Positions 1 through 10,653 are shown, counted from the stretch's first letter. The stretch: DNA of 64,000 nt from Puccinia triticina (GCF_026914185.1 NC_070570.1:3224001-3288000), one strand, 5' to 3'. The notes: generated by a model from the sequence alone, not told the origin. A program made the numbers and translations.

Positions 1-1040
1 CTGTTTAAATCCTTCCATACAACCGGAAAAATCCATAAAAAATCATCCTATTGTTGACTATCTCTATATTTTATACTGGAAAAAATTGTCTTTATTTTGC
101 CAAAAGCCCATAGAAATTGAATCATACACACTTGGTTGACCCTACACAGTGAAATTACAGTGAAATTCATTCATTTTCTCTGCAGAAAACACAACGGAAT
201 GCTTGTTCCCCCCAAAAAAGAGAAGAGATACAAAAATTCTGAGTAAACCAATCGAACCGCAAGGATCGATTTACACTACTAAGTTTTTTTTGTAAGACTC
301 CAAACTCTACCATTCCTACGGCAGGAAAGCATTTGTACTGCATTCCCACTTGAGAGCGCATTAGGTTGCGGGACTAAGTGGTACTACATACACCGTGCGC
401 ATCCTGTGTATACAGGATCTACATAACTCAATTACAGCTCAATTACACTGTACTACTGTATTACCCCGGATCTGCAAGGATCTACAGGGATTTACACGCT
501 AGATGCACTCCACCCAACTCAATTAGAGAGCGCATACAGGCGCATACCTACCGTACATACCCTCCTTGAGCCGCAACCCTTGAGCAGGATCACTGTAACA
601 CCTGTAGCTCCTCATCTAGAGCAGCTACAGACAATCTGAGACCGCCAATCGAACCGCGCAAGCCTAGCAGATCAGACTAGAAGTAATATACCTAGCCTAC
701 AGATCCCAAAAGCGCTGTACAAGCGCATCACTACTTCCCCTCCTCTTGTAGAACCGCTGTTCCAAGAGTTTAAAAGGAGCTCCACTCCACGCCATTTGAG
801 CAATCAACAAACCAAGTTGATACACCTCTGCGCCACCTTCTTAGCTTTTATCCAACCAAAATTCAAACCTTTCCATCAATAGGAAAAATTTCCTACACTG
901 ATTTTCCGGCAAAATCACTATAACTTTAAAAGTACTCAGAAAATCCCAAATCTGAAAAGTACATCTTTTTCCTTACCCTTTTCCCGTCAGATTGGTATTT
1001 TTTAATACTAATATTTTTGTGTTTTTGATTGTGTACAGTG
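1..1040. other. Unassigned AT-rich stretch upstream of gypsy-1
   Basis: I see no convincing gene here; the short open frames have no recognisable motif. The stretch should hold the 5' LTR and leader of gypsy-1, but I could not align it by eye with the 3' LTR at 8741, so the 5' boundary is unresolved. A TATA-like TTTAAAAGG lies near 769. A possible splice acceptor (TGTGTACAG) ends near 1039, just before an open leader frame. Confidence 0.4.
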
Positions 1041-1240
1041 TCCACCAACGTTGACACCCTCACCCCAGAACTTCAATCCCTTGGAGTTACGGACAAAAAC
1101 ACGCAACCCCGTGAGGCTAGAGAGGAAACCACTGATACTAATCAGCGCGCAGATTCCCCAGCCATTTCTGATAAATCTTCAGGTACATTTACACCTTAAG
1201 AAATTCTCTAAACAAAAACAAAAAATACCTACTGAATCAG
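1041..1240 (+). other. gypsy-1 open leader frame, possibly spliced
   Basis: An open frame of about 48 codons runs from near 1041 to 1186, then meets GTACATTT, a possible intron donor. A CAG acceptor candidate lies at 1240, just upstream of the gag frame. The phases do not join cleanly to the gag frame, so a simple intact intron is not shown. The peptide is Thr/Asp/Glu-rich and resembles no family I recognise. It may be the N-terminus of gag. Confidence 0.3.
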
Positions 1241-1252
1241 AATAATTCTACT

Positions 1253-3043
1253 TTGTCTCCTCCTTCTCTCAGAACTCGAGGTTATAATGGAAAAACCCGT
1301 ACATCAGACCCAGGCAGAGGATTTTCACCTGCCAAACAACCTGTAGCAGATAAAATTATATATGCTACAAAGAAAGGAAAAACTAAGAATTTATCTTCTA
1401 CTAACAGTCTTGACGGAAGAGAAGTTCGAGCGCTACTATTACAGGATGAAAGGCTACAAGACGTGGCTCAAGGACGTGCGCAACCGCAGCAGCCACGTGG
1501 CAATAATAGCGCATCTCAAGTATTGCCGGGCCGATTTCCAGGCAATGATAGACCTCAAAGGTTTAACAAAGAGGACAAAAGATTGGAATCCAATGGAGAT
1601 CAGCTCAGAATCTCTCCTAATCCACCAGCTGTCCCACAGACGAAATCACTCTCCATTAAGAAGCCCCCAGCGCCGCAGACCAGCTTCAAGACCCCAATCA
1701 CGCAGGGGGAAAAATGTGAATTCCAGACACCCGCGGAATACTGGGCGCAATCAACAATGGCGCAGTCAAAATTACGAAGAAATGATACGCCTGCGCAGAT
1801 CCCTCCAAGGCACTTATCAACATCTGGAGCAAGGCAAAATAGCCCGCCAGGTGCGTCAGATGGACCTAGATCCTTAAATAGCTCCCATTTCTTTAGTAGT
1901 AATATTAACTCTGGTTCTGAACACGCATCAAATGTACCAGATATTCTAAATGTTGTTAACAATCCAGATACTCCCTTCAGAACTGCTTTACATATGTACA
2001 CAGAAAATCTTAACTTTGTTGTAGAAAGAATTACGCAAAGCAACAAAGAATTTTCATCAGATCTTAAGGAATTGTGCCACAAAGTTACACAGCGTGTAGA
2101 TGAGCAGGTAAATTCAGAAGATGATGCCTTTACTGTCATTCTGAATAAGTTGGAGAGTATGGATAAGAAGCTTGATGAAGCGCCCTCTGCTCTTGAAATA
2201 TTGAGTACCCAAGTTACTAGATCCCTGGCTAGAACTGAAGAACTGGTTGAAGATCAAGAAAATACCAACCAAGAAATACTACAGAAATTGAATTTGTTAG
2301 AATCACGCTTCAGAACCCTGAAGAATGATACTAAAGATAAAATTACATCAAAATTTACCACATTTGAAGATGAAGTAAACAGGTTTGAGAAACAAACCAC
2401 GGACACAGCATCAAAACAAGATAAATTGGAAACTATAATTTTACAAGTAATAAATTCTATTAACAATATTGGACACTCACCACCTAATCCCCCGGTGAAA
2501 GAGAGCGTGAATAAAGATACTCCACCCCATATGCAGGCCAGCAGTAGTTCAACAAGAGTGAAATCTGACAGAGCACCTAATGTGAACTCCCCACCTCACA
2601 AAGCAGAAAATTCAGATTCAGATGATAGTGATGTAGAAATTCCACTACCAACTCCCAACAGAAGAACAACATCTTCTACTCCACGTAATTTTCCAACAAA
2701 TGAAGAGGACAAAGCCATTCATAAATTAGTATTAGCCAATTTACCCAAAATAAGTGAATGGGCCACATTCTCTGGCAAAGGAGAATATGACCATTACAAA
2801 TTTATAGAATGGATTGACAGTTTACAGGATGATAAAATGAACCAAATCAAATCATTTGTTCCAAACTTAATTCATTATTTACAGGACCAGCAAACATATG
2901 GTACAACAATAGAAAGAAAGAAGTTCAAGGACCAAAAGATTGGGCCTTCTGGAAAGCAGAAATCATTAAGAAATATAGCTCCCCTGAATGGAAAAGAAAA
3001 GTCAGAGATGCCTTTAGAAGATCTAAATTTGACGTGTATGGTG
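1253..3043 (+). pseudogene. gypsy-1 gag, N-terminal and central part (broken)
   Basis: This is a 598-codon open frame with no ATG at its left edge; it begins with TTG and is open further upstream to about 1238, so the true start is uncertain. The first 230 residues are Pro/Ser/Arg-rich. Residues about 250-400 are a hydrophilic, coiled-coil-like region. A capsid-like segment with the motif FSGKGEYDHYKFIEWIDSL follows near 2770. After about 2880 the conserved gag reading (DWAFWKAEI and onward, near 2938) is in another frame, so there is a frameshift. The annotated stop at 3047-3049 lies inside the solo LTR that begins at 3044. The coding sequence resumes at 3927. Confidence 0.8.
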
Positions 3044-3920
3044 TGGTGATTTATATAGGCAAGCGCGGCAGAATATCCACGCGGGGATAGCGCGGGCGGG
3101 GAATGCACAAAGCCGCTCAGGCAGGATGCATTCCGGTGACATAAGCACTGAGGATGAGGTCAGGAAAGCACGCTAGGAAATCTTACGGAAAGTCACGCGC
3201 GGTTTGGAATGCACGGATCGCGGATTGCGGCTCGCGGCTCGCGGATTGCGGATTTCGGATCGGGTATTTGGATCGGAGCGGAAAAAGACAGGGCTGGACT
3301 GCGGCAGGACTACACACGTGGACTGGTAGCAGCGGCGCGTCAGCGGGTGAGCCATGACAGCCCAAGCGGGTTCCATCAGCGGGTGGAACCGGGGTGAAGG
3401 CAGTGGCAAGAGAACGACTGACGGGGGCTAGACAGAGGAAGGTGGGAGGGCAAGTGTTGGAGAGGAGCGGAGTCTGGGAAAGTGACAAGCGGGATAGCGG
3501 GCGGAGTAGGCGGACTAGTGCGGGATCGGGTGGGAACGGCAATGTGCGCGGAGGGGAGGACGGAAGGGTTTTTCCTCTCTTTTCATCATTTTGTATATAT
3601 TTTATCCCATCAAATTATTACGGATTAGACTCATCATTGTACTTACAACTACCAACGTACAAGATTTATTGAGAGGATTATCTGTGTTCTTATCCTTATT
3701 CAAGAGTTACTTGCAAATTTATGTGCTTACAACGTGCGGAGCTTTATTCACTTGCGGATTATTACGCTATAGATCAGGCTCAGTAGAGGAGCGCTGAAGG
3801 CTAGCGGAAAGTAGCAGTGCGGAGCCGAGTTACCGACAATCACACAGCCCGGACATCAATATTCTTGAAGGAGGCGGTTAGCGGACATTCTTCACCAGCC
3901 AACCAGCTTTCATTCTCACA
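3044..3920. mobile_element. Solo LTR (877 bp) inserted in gypsy-1 gag
   Basis: The insert begins TGGTGATTTATATAGG and ends TTCATTCTCACA, giving TG...CA ends. It is flanked by a perfect direct repeat ATGGTG (3038-3043 and 3921-3926), longer than the usual 5 bp. Removing the insert and one repeat copy restores the gag frame across the junction. It carries no gene. A short GC-rich repeat built on CGCGGATTGCGG lies near 3225-3270. No TATA position fixes the orientation. The ORFs crossing it are spurious. Confidence 0.75.
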
Positions 3921-3926
3921 ATGGTG

Positions 3927-5354
3927 AGACTGAACCTTCTGAATGGGTTACCAGCCAAGTTAACAGAATACAAGCTGTGGAAAGACACTTGGATAACCAA
4001 TCTATCAATGATAAATTAATGTCTCAACTTGACCCCAAAACTGAGTACAAAATGCGCCTAGCTATCAGAACTAATGATGATACTTCAGAATTCATTAACC
4101 AACTTGAAAGTATAGTGAATGTTTGCAAGAAAGACAAAGCTAGAAGCAAAACAAACAGAAGAGACAATTACAAAGATAAGAGACCTGAGACCAAAGAACC
4201 AACAGCTCCTAAAGAAATTACATGCTATGAATGTGGTAAGACTGGGCATAAGTCTACCAAATGTCCCAAGAAGATCAGCAAGAAGATAGCAGTGATCCAG
4301 AGTGAAGATAACCAATCACCATGTGACACTATTAGCATTTCTTCAGGAGAATCTCTTCCTAGTGATTCTGATGACTCAGATGATGAATCAGCAAGCAATT
4401 CAAATCACGCCATTACATGTAAAGCAGATAGGCTTATATCTAATATTTCCAAGATCCCAGAGGATAAAGCCCCACATAATATTAGGAAGTTACCAGTAGT
4501 TAAACCTGAACAAGTAGGTAATATGCACACTACAAGAGGAACCAACACTACTAATATACTATGTAACAAGTATAAACTCATATGTCTCATTGATGGCAGA
4601 GCATTCTGTTCAATAATTAGCCCCAAATTATTAGACACTATTATGCCTGACTGGAAGACCAAGCTGTCCCCAGTCAAGAAGGAGAAATTCTACAGCTGCA
4701 ATAGCAAATTGTCCCCACTAGGTATCATTACTCTAGATATTATTTTCCCTCACACAAGATCTAGTGTAAAAATTACAGTTGAGCTAGTAGTAATGGCAGA
4801 TTTCAAGATGAAATACATTATCCTTGGTAATGATTACATTATTAATTATGGTATTGACGTCATTAACAGTAATGGTAGATACTTTACCATTAATGGAGAT
4901 CTCTTGACTAAATTTGAACTAGGAATTACGGAAAAATTTACATTAGAGCAACTAAAATGTAATGCTGTGGAAGCCTCAAAATTCTCTAACACCATATCTG
5001 ACGCCAGAATTTCACCAGATCTGACACCAGAACAAACAGACAAATTAGTTTCATTACTACATAAACAGAAATTGGCCTTTGCTACAGCTGATGAACCCTT
5101 TGGATGTATTAAAGGACATGAAGTAAGAATCAATCTTGATACTTCCAGACCTTATCCACCAGATTTGAGAAAAGCCTCATACCCAGCATCCCCTAGAAGC
5201 AGAGAAGCCTTGCAACAACATGTAAATGAATTAGTTAGAATGAAAGTTCTGCGCAAGGTTGGCGCAAATGAGAATGTGGAAGTTACAACACCTGTAATCA
5301 TTGCGTGGCATAATGATAAGTCCAGGATGGTTGGTGATTTTAGAGCCCTCAATA
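3927..5354 (+). pseudogene. gypsy-1 gag C-terminus, protease and N-terminal RT
   Basis: The frame continues from the solo-LTR junction. A CCHC zinc knuckle (CYECGKTGHKSTKC) lies at about 4223-4264, followed by an acidic Ser/Asp linker. The protease region near 4590 reads LIDGRAFCS where the related gypsy-2 has LLDSGAYCS, so the D-S/T-G active site is altered. The RT N-terminus follows: YPASPRSREAL near 5180, then TTPVII and GDFRALN near 5345. The frame is cut at 5355 by the foldback element. On the far side of that element only a few RT codons remain before the deletion. Confidence 0.85.
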
Positions 5355-6520
5355 CACTACAAACATTTATTATTTTGCCCAAAAATAAAATAAAAGTCAA
5401 CATGAAAAAATAAAACCAAAATTTCACTCAGGGGAACAAACTGAGCATGCTGAGCCAAAAAAATAAAATGTCCCAAACTGAGCAAAAAACATCGGACAAT
5501 GTTTTGGGATGGTTTTTTTTCACGGGCCTGGCGGGCCTGGAGCGGGCTTGAGCGGGCCTTGAGCGGGCCTGAGACGGGCCTGCCCCAAAAGCACATTGGG
5601 TCAGTATTAAAGAAGTTTTGCCTTGCCCTGGGAGCTTCTTGGGCTTTTGATGGGCCCAAATCTCAACATGGGCTTTTAATTTGGTGGTCTAGAAGTATCA
5701 AACCGGGTTACTGAATAGCCCATGGGCCTTTGAATTCCCAGAAAGCCCACCATGAGCACCCACATAGCTAATGGGCTCTTGGTGGCCCATGAAGATCCCT
5801 ATGGGCCAACAGATACTTCCAATGGAAAAGTTCCATCATGGGATCCCATGAGCTTTTTGCTTCCTTTCTGGGCCACAAAAAGCCCATGGGGAGCTTTTTG
5901 GACCACAAAAAGCCCATGGGGAGCTTTTTGGACCACAAAAAGCCCATGGGGAGCTTTTTGGACCACAAAAAGCCCATGGGGAGCTTTTTGGACCACCAAA
6001 AGCCCATGAGGATATCTGTTGGCCCATGTAGATCTTCATGGGCCACCAAAAGCCCATGAGGGTATCTGTTGGCCCATGGAGATCTTCATGGGCTACCAAC
6101 AACCCATTAGCTATGTGGGGGCTCATGGTGGGCTTTCTGGGAATTCAAAGGCCCATGGGCTATTCATTGGCCCGGGTTGATACTTCTAGACCACCAAAAG
6201 CCCATGTTGAGATTTTGGGCCCATCAAAAGCCCAAGAAGCTCCCAGGGCAAGGCAAAACTTCTTCAATACTGAGCAAATGTGCTTTTGGGGCAGGCCCGT
6301 CTCAGGCCCGCTCAAGGCCCGCTCAAGCCCGCTCCAGGCCTGCCAGGCCCGTGAAAAAAAACCATCCCAAAACATTGTCCAATGTTTTTTGCTCAGTTTG
6401 GGACATTTTATTTTTTTGGCTCAGCATGCTCAGTTTGTTCCCCTGAGTGAAATTTTGGTTTTATTTTTTTCATGTTGACTTTTATTTTATTTTTGGGCAA
6501 AATAATAAATGTTTGTAGTG
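5355..6520. mobile_element. CACTA-type foldback element with about 480 bp inverted arms
   Basis: The element starts CACTACAAACATTTATTATT, and its right end is the exact reverse complement. The first 50 bases of each end match perfectly. A 3-bp target duplication ATA flanks it (5352-5354 and 6521-6523). CACTA termini with a 3-bp duplication fit the CACTA (En/Spm) superfamily; assignment rests on the ends only. Imperfectly inverted arms run inward to about 5830 and 6050. No transposase is present, so it is a non-autonomous MITE or foldback. Excising it with one ATA rejoins the RT frame (ALN to TYTIPD). The long mirror-image ORFs on both strands are products of the palindrome. Confidence 0.85.
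5869..6010. repeat. 30-bp tandem repeat at the centre of the foldback element
   Basis: A 30-bp unit, GAGCTTTTTGGACCACAAAA followed by AGCCCATGGG, is repeated about four times in the loop between the inverted arms. The last copy changes CACAAAA to CACCAAA. Related GCCCATG motifs recur through both arms, which suggests the element grew by repeat expansion. Confidence 0.85.
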
Positions 6521-6523
6521 ATA

Positions 6524-7002
6524 CCTACACTATTCCTGATAGCAAGTACTAGAGTAGAAGCTTTTAATGTAATAAGAGAAAAACTTACATCAGCACCAAT
6601 CATGCCTGATCCCCATAAACCTACAGATTATATGTAGATGCCAGCATGGAAGGTTTAGGCGCTGCATTACATCAGATACAGGATTTTGAAGTCCCCAGAG
6701 AAGGAGTCATATGCTACATTTCACGCACCTTGAAAGACAGTGAAAAAAGATATGGAGCCAGCCAGCTAGAATGTCTTTGTCTAGTATGGGCACTTGAAAA
6801 ATTGTATTACTACTTGGATGGATGTGACTTTGAAGTCATTACTGATTGTATAGCCCTTAAAAGTCTCTTAGGTATGAAAACTCCCAATAGACATATGCTT
6901 AGATGGCAAATTGCTATTCAAATCTGGAGAGGAAGCATGACTATCATCCACAGAGCTGGAAAACTCCATAAAAATGTGGATGGTCTTAGCAGATGGTCTT
7001 GA
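6524..7002 (+). pseudogene. gypsy-1 end of RT and RNase H
   Basis: After the foldback element about five RT codons remain (TYTIPD). The reading then jumps to the end of the RT connection (VEAFNVIREKL). The RT palm and YxDD box, roughly 200 residues present in gypsy-2, are deleted. The RNase H domain is clear: [10 protein letters not shown] with the first catalytic acid just upstream, [20 protein letters not shown], and DCIALKSL. It ends [12 protein letters not shown] stop (ATGTAG) and a frame change near 6633 separate the two parts. This copy cannot encode a working RT. Confidence 0.85.
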
Positions 7003-8251
7003 GAAAATTTACCAGAGAGAGAACCCAGCATGAGATGGAGAAATTGCTGCAAAAATCATGGCCTTATTTTCTCAGGAGAATGATGAAGATAATCCTAAAT
7101 ATGATGCTCCTTCAGAAAATTATGATATCCTTGGATTACACGTATGTGAAATGGAAGAAGAATTCTGGGATGAAATCAGAAAATCCTATGATACCAATAA
7201 GAATACTTTTACCATCAAAGAAATACTACAGAGTAAGTATAAGAATATGGATTTAATTAACTCATCAGAAGAACCCTAGGCTACAGCTTTGAAAGAAGAC
7301 AGATTTTCCCTTCTTGATGGATTACTTTACCATAGAACCAAACATACTAGTGTGGTAGTACTGGTGCAAAGAGAACATATCAATTTATTTCTTAGAGAAT
7401 GCCATGATAATATCACTGCTGGGCATTTCTCTGTGGAGCGCACTACAGAGAGAGTAAAGCACATTGCATGGTGGCCAAACTTTAAGAATGAAACCAAGGA
7501 CTACTGTGAATCTTGTGAAAGGTGCCAAAAAGCCAACAAAGCTACAGGAAAGAGATATGGACTATTACAGGAAATTGAAGAACCTACGGAAAGATGGTCT
7601 GTCATTAATATGGATTTTGTTACAGGATTACCTCCTGCAGGACAAGATAACTATAATTCAGTACTAGTGGTAGTAGATATATTTTCCAAAAGAACCAAAT
7701 TCCTTCCATGTCATAAAGAGAATACAGCCTTTGATATAGCTATGTTGTTTTGGCAAAAGATAATTACTGATGTAGGATGCCCAAGATACATTATTACAGC
7801 CAGAGATCCTAAATTTACGTCAGAATTCTGGAGAGGACTTTATGATCTATGTGGTACACAATTAAAGTTCTCCACAGCTTATCACCCACAGATTGATGGA
7901 TTAGCTGAAAGGATGATTCAAACTCTTGAAGATATGATCAGAAGATATTGTGCCTATCAATTGGAATTTAAGGACAAAGATAATTATACTCATGATTGGT
8001 GCTCACTCTTACCAGCCCTTGAGTTCGCCTACAATTCCAGCAAACATAGCTCCACAAATATTACGCCTTTTGAATTGGAAAAAGGATGGATTCCATGGTT
8101 CCCCAAAGACTTAGTTTTATCTAAATCTGTAACAATACATCCTAATGCAGCAGACTTCCATCAAATGATGACTAAGACAGCTAATTACGCAGCAGAATGC
8201 ATTAAAAAATCCTTTGAATACAACAAAACTAGAAAGGGCCAAGACTCATAA
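7003..8251 (+). pseudogene. gypsy-1 integrase
   Basis: A linker (7058-7279) is followed by an integrase frame of 320 codons from 7289. The HHCC zinc-binding region is visible (HECHDNITAGHF, then CESCERCQ near 7510). The DDE core is recognisable: Asp in NMDFVTGLP near 7610, Asp in TARDPKFTSEF near 7805, and Glu in [11 protein letters not shown] near 7905. The DDE acids appear retained. The linker and the integrase are in different frames, and the frame stops at 8251 before the C-terminal domain continues in another frame. Confidence 0.88.
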
Positions 8252-8708
8252 ACCTCATCAGTTTAAAGTTGCAGAAGAAGTTCTTCTTTCTACATTTAAC
8301 TTTACCAACCTCACTGGCCCTAAGAAATTGAGAGACTCATTTGTAGGACCATTTGTTATCAAAGCCTTACACCAAAAAAATGCTGTTTAAGTCATACTGA
8401 CAGGAGAATTAGAAAGAAAACATCCTACTTTTCCTGTTAGTTTAATCAAACCTTACGTACCTAGTAACAATGAAAATTTCCCTTTAAGGGAAGACAACAG
8501 TAAAGTTGTAATTCCAAGACTGGGGAAAGAAGTTGTGAAAATAAAGAAGGTTTTACAACACAGAAAAATCAGAAAAAACAATGTGGACATTAAACAATAT
8601 CTAGTTAGATATAGTGGTTCTAAAGAAGATGAATGGCTCACTACTGACCAAATTCCAGACTCTGAAAAAGTCCTCAGACAATACAGAGCTCATAAAAGAA
8701 ATCTTTAA
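8252..8708 (+). pseudogene. gypsy-1 integrase C-terminus with chromodomain
   Basis: Coding similarity to the gypsy-2 tail continues out of frame: LTGPKKLRDSFVGPF, HPTFPVSLIKPY, then a chromodomain-like end with KIKKVLQHRKIR, QYLVRYSGSKEDEWL and EKVLRQYRAH. The aromatic and acidic chromodomain positions (YLVRY, EDEWL) are present. C-terminal chromodomains in Ty3/gypsy integrases direct insertion to marked chromatin. An in-frame TAA (GTTTAAG, near 8388) and the frame break make this copy defective. Confidence 0.8.
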
Positions 8709-8740
8709 TTCTTTGATCAGCCTTTTTTGGAGGGAGGAAG

Positions 8741-9690
8741 TTTCAGCCACAGAGTACATGTCACGGTACCTTACACGTACCAAGTACCTGCAATTGTTCA
8801 CATTACATATAGTACATTCCTTTTTTACACCTTTATTACATATGTATATCATTAGATATAAGCTTGAGAATGTACTCCTGTTATACATTACATTACAGAT
8901 AACCATAGTTAAATACAGTTACCATAATGTACTGTTTTTATGAGAGTTAAGTTACGTGCAACAGTAAGATTACAATACATTGTAATATTACTGTACACGT
9001 GAAATACCCCAAAACAGGTATCACTCATTTATCCCCTGTTACGCCTCAGTCCCCATTTACATAATATATTGGTTATGATATAAATACATAAACAATACAT
9101 GATTTAATCCAATTCAAAGAGCACTGAATGGAATCACTGATTGGTTATGATCAGCTAGTGTGCACAGCTACTGATCATTACACTGCCCTGATCATTTCCA
9201 ATGTTGATCCTCATGAGGATCTGCTTCCCTTGAGCGCTTCCAGTTCCCCCCTGGTCCTGAAGCGCCTCCAAGCGCCTCATGTTCCCTCCTGCTCTTTCCC
9301 CTCTATAAAAACACACCCCCCAGGACTGTTTATCCCTCAGAATATATTTACAACAAAGTTTAACCCATACTATAGTTAAACAGTGCTTCCATTCTCATCC
9401 ATCATTTAATTCAGGAATACTCTCAACTCTTGATTACCCTTACCTTTCTGTAGGTAAAACCACAAACCCAAGTTGAGTTATTCCTTGGATGCCTATTAAC
9501 ACTCTGTGTTGATCTGGATGCGCCTTAATTGAGCAAGCCTCTCAGTCAAGATTACTGATAGAGTGAAATCTTTTACAGGTCTTACCACTAACCCATTGGC
9601 CCATCCTTGGCATCTTACATCATCATCTTGATAGTAAGACATGTAAACTTTAGATAGAATTGGCTCAGGAGATCGTAGCACGATGGCAAT
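8741..9690 (+). repeat. gypsy-1 3' LTR (end uncertain) with polypurine tract
   Basis: A polypurine tract (GGAGGGAGGAAG, 8729-8740) follows the pol stop. The next bases, TTTCAGCC, resemble the TGTCAGCC start of the gypsy-2 LTR with the first G lost. A TATA box (CTCTATAAAAAC) lies near 9302-9313. The 3' limit is not defined because I cannot match it to a 5' LTR. The segment holds no gene; the small ORFs inside it have no support. Confidence 0.55.
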
Positions 9691-9695
9691 AAAAA

Positions 9696-9952
9696 CTTAG
9701 TGGAACAAGTTTCTTATGTTAGACAACTCTAGCAGCAACGACGACGACAACTCTCAATAACACACCTTAGTGGAACAAGTTTCTTATGTTAGACAACTCT
9801 AGCAGCAACGACGACGACAACTCTCAATAACACACCTGCGATTGCGCAGGATGATATGATTTGGGTTTTTGGTTTTGTGGGGTTCGGGTGAAGGACGCGT
9901 AAGGAGATAATGTTTAGTCTCTTCTTCACGGGTTAATAGGATGTAAACGCGT
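9696..9952 (-). other. Intron-less copy of the C-B-A transcript, plus an extra exon A
   Basis: On the minus strand, block C (9952-9915, 38 bp), B (9914-9836, 79 bp) and A (9835-9766, 70 bp) are contiguous, followed by a second complete A (9765-9696). Each block is identical, base for base, to the separated blocks at 9978-10355. The C/B and B/A junctions fall exactly where two GT...AG introns sit in the other copy. This looks like DNA made from spliced RNA. I see no poly(A) tail on the downstream side (the next bases read TTTTTATTG), and no ATG-initiated protein of note. Alternatives are gene conversion with cDNA or an assembly error. Confidence 0.7.
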
Positions 9953-9977
9953 TAAGATTTTATTTCTTCTAACTAAC

Positions 9978-10355
9978 CTTAGTGGAACAAGTTTCTTATG
10001 TTAGACAACTCTAGCAGCAACGACGACGACAACTCTCAATAACACACCTGATAAAAAGAAGAAAAGAAGATAAACATAGATAGTTAGAAGGATTGAAGAG
10101 CAATATAAAAAGATAAAAGATAATGGCCTACCTGCGATTGCGCAGGATGATATGATTTGGGTTTTTGGTTTTGTGGGGTTCGGGTGAAGGACGCGTAAGG
10201 AGATAATGTTCTATGTACATTTTGATTGATGGTGAGAGAAAGAAGAAAAAGAATGAGATGGTTGTTAGTTTGTTTTGTTGATCGGTGTTGTTTGGGTGAT
10301 GATTGAGAATTACTTACTAGTCTCTTCTTCACGGGTTAATAGGATGTAAACGCGT
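9978..10355 (-). other. Three-exon transcript unit with two canonical introns
   Basis: On the minus strand: exon C (10355-10318), intron 1 (10317-10211, 107 nt, GTAAGT...CATAG), exon B (10210-10132), intron 2 (10131-10048, 84 nt, GTAGGC...ATCAG) and exon A (10047-9978). Both introns contain CTAAC, the fungal branch-site motif. Exon A is followed by GTTAGT, another donor-like sequence. The intron-less copy lies 25 bp further on. The spliced sequence is open in two frames across both junctions, but no ATG precedes them nearby, so it may be a UTR, a non-coding RNA, or internal exons of a gene whose start was lost to copia-1. Confidence 0.65.
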
Positions 10356-10553
10356 GAAGAAGAAACCAGCAAGCTCGGGCGGAGTGATTTGTTTTGTTGC
10401 CGGGGGAATCTTGATTAGGTTAGGTTAAGGATGGTTATGCTTTGGATGCGAGTGAGAATTGAAGTTTCATTACTGCGTATGCATAATTGGAAGTTTGTAT
10501 TTGGCCGAGATGCATAAACTTCAACAAGACACGGTTAGTTACATACAGGCTGA
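10356..10553. other. Spacer with no recognised gene
   Basis: This lies upstream (minus strand) of exon C. Only very short ATG frames occur. If the C-B-A unit is a gene, its promoter or first exon would fall here and is cut by the copia-1 remnant that begins at 10554. Confidence 0.4.
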
Positions 10554-10653
10554 CACTTCTGATCTGCTGTTCTGAGTCCCTGAGCATTCTGTGCTCCTGA
10601 TCATCTCCAGCTCACCCTTCTTCAGTCTCAGGCCTTTGGCCTTATTTCTTTCA
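10554..10653 (+). repeat. copia-1 5' LTR, last 100 bp only
   Basis: The segment matches the last 100 bp of the full LTR ending at 13028, from ACTTCTGATCTGCTGTTCTG to TTTCTTTCA, with very few differences. The first 1.1 kb of this LTR is missing, so the element is truncated at its 5' end. No copia-type tRNA-binding site is evident right after it. Confidence 0.8.

Larger units (their letters stand above)
1041..9690 (+). mobile_element. gypsy-1: defective Ty3/gypsy chromovirus
   Basis: Domain order is gag, zinc knuckle, protease, N-terminal RT, RNase H, integrase, chromodomain, polypurine tract and LTR, which is Ty3/gypsy order with a C-terminal chromodomain. It is defective: gag has a frameshift and a solo-LTR insertion (3044-3920), RT is split by a foldback element (5355-6520), and the RT palm with its YxDD box is missing. 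The limits are approximate because the 5' LTR and the far end of the 3' LTR are not proved. Confidence 0.8.

Noticed and set aside
3154..3672. Overlapping ORFs within 3044-3920
   Set aside because: They lie inside a solo LTR, overlap on both strands, and show no family features.
5752..6478. Long ORFs on both strands with repeated SPWGAFWTTK-like segments
   Set aside because: They are translations of the foldback element and its 30-bp repeat; mirror copies occur on both strands.
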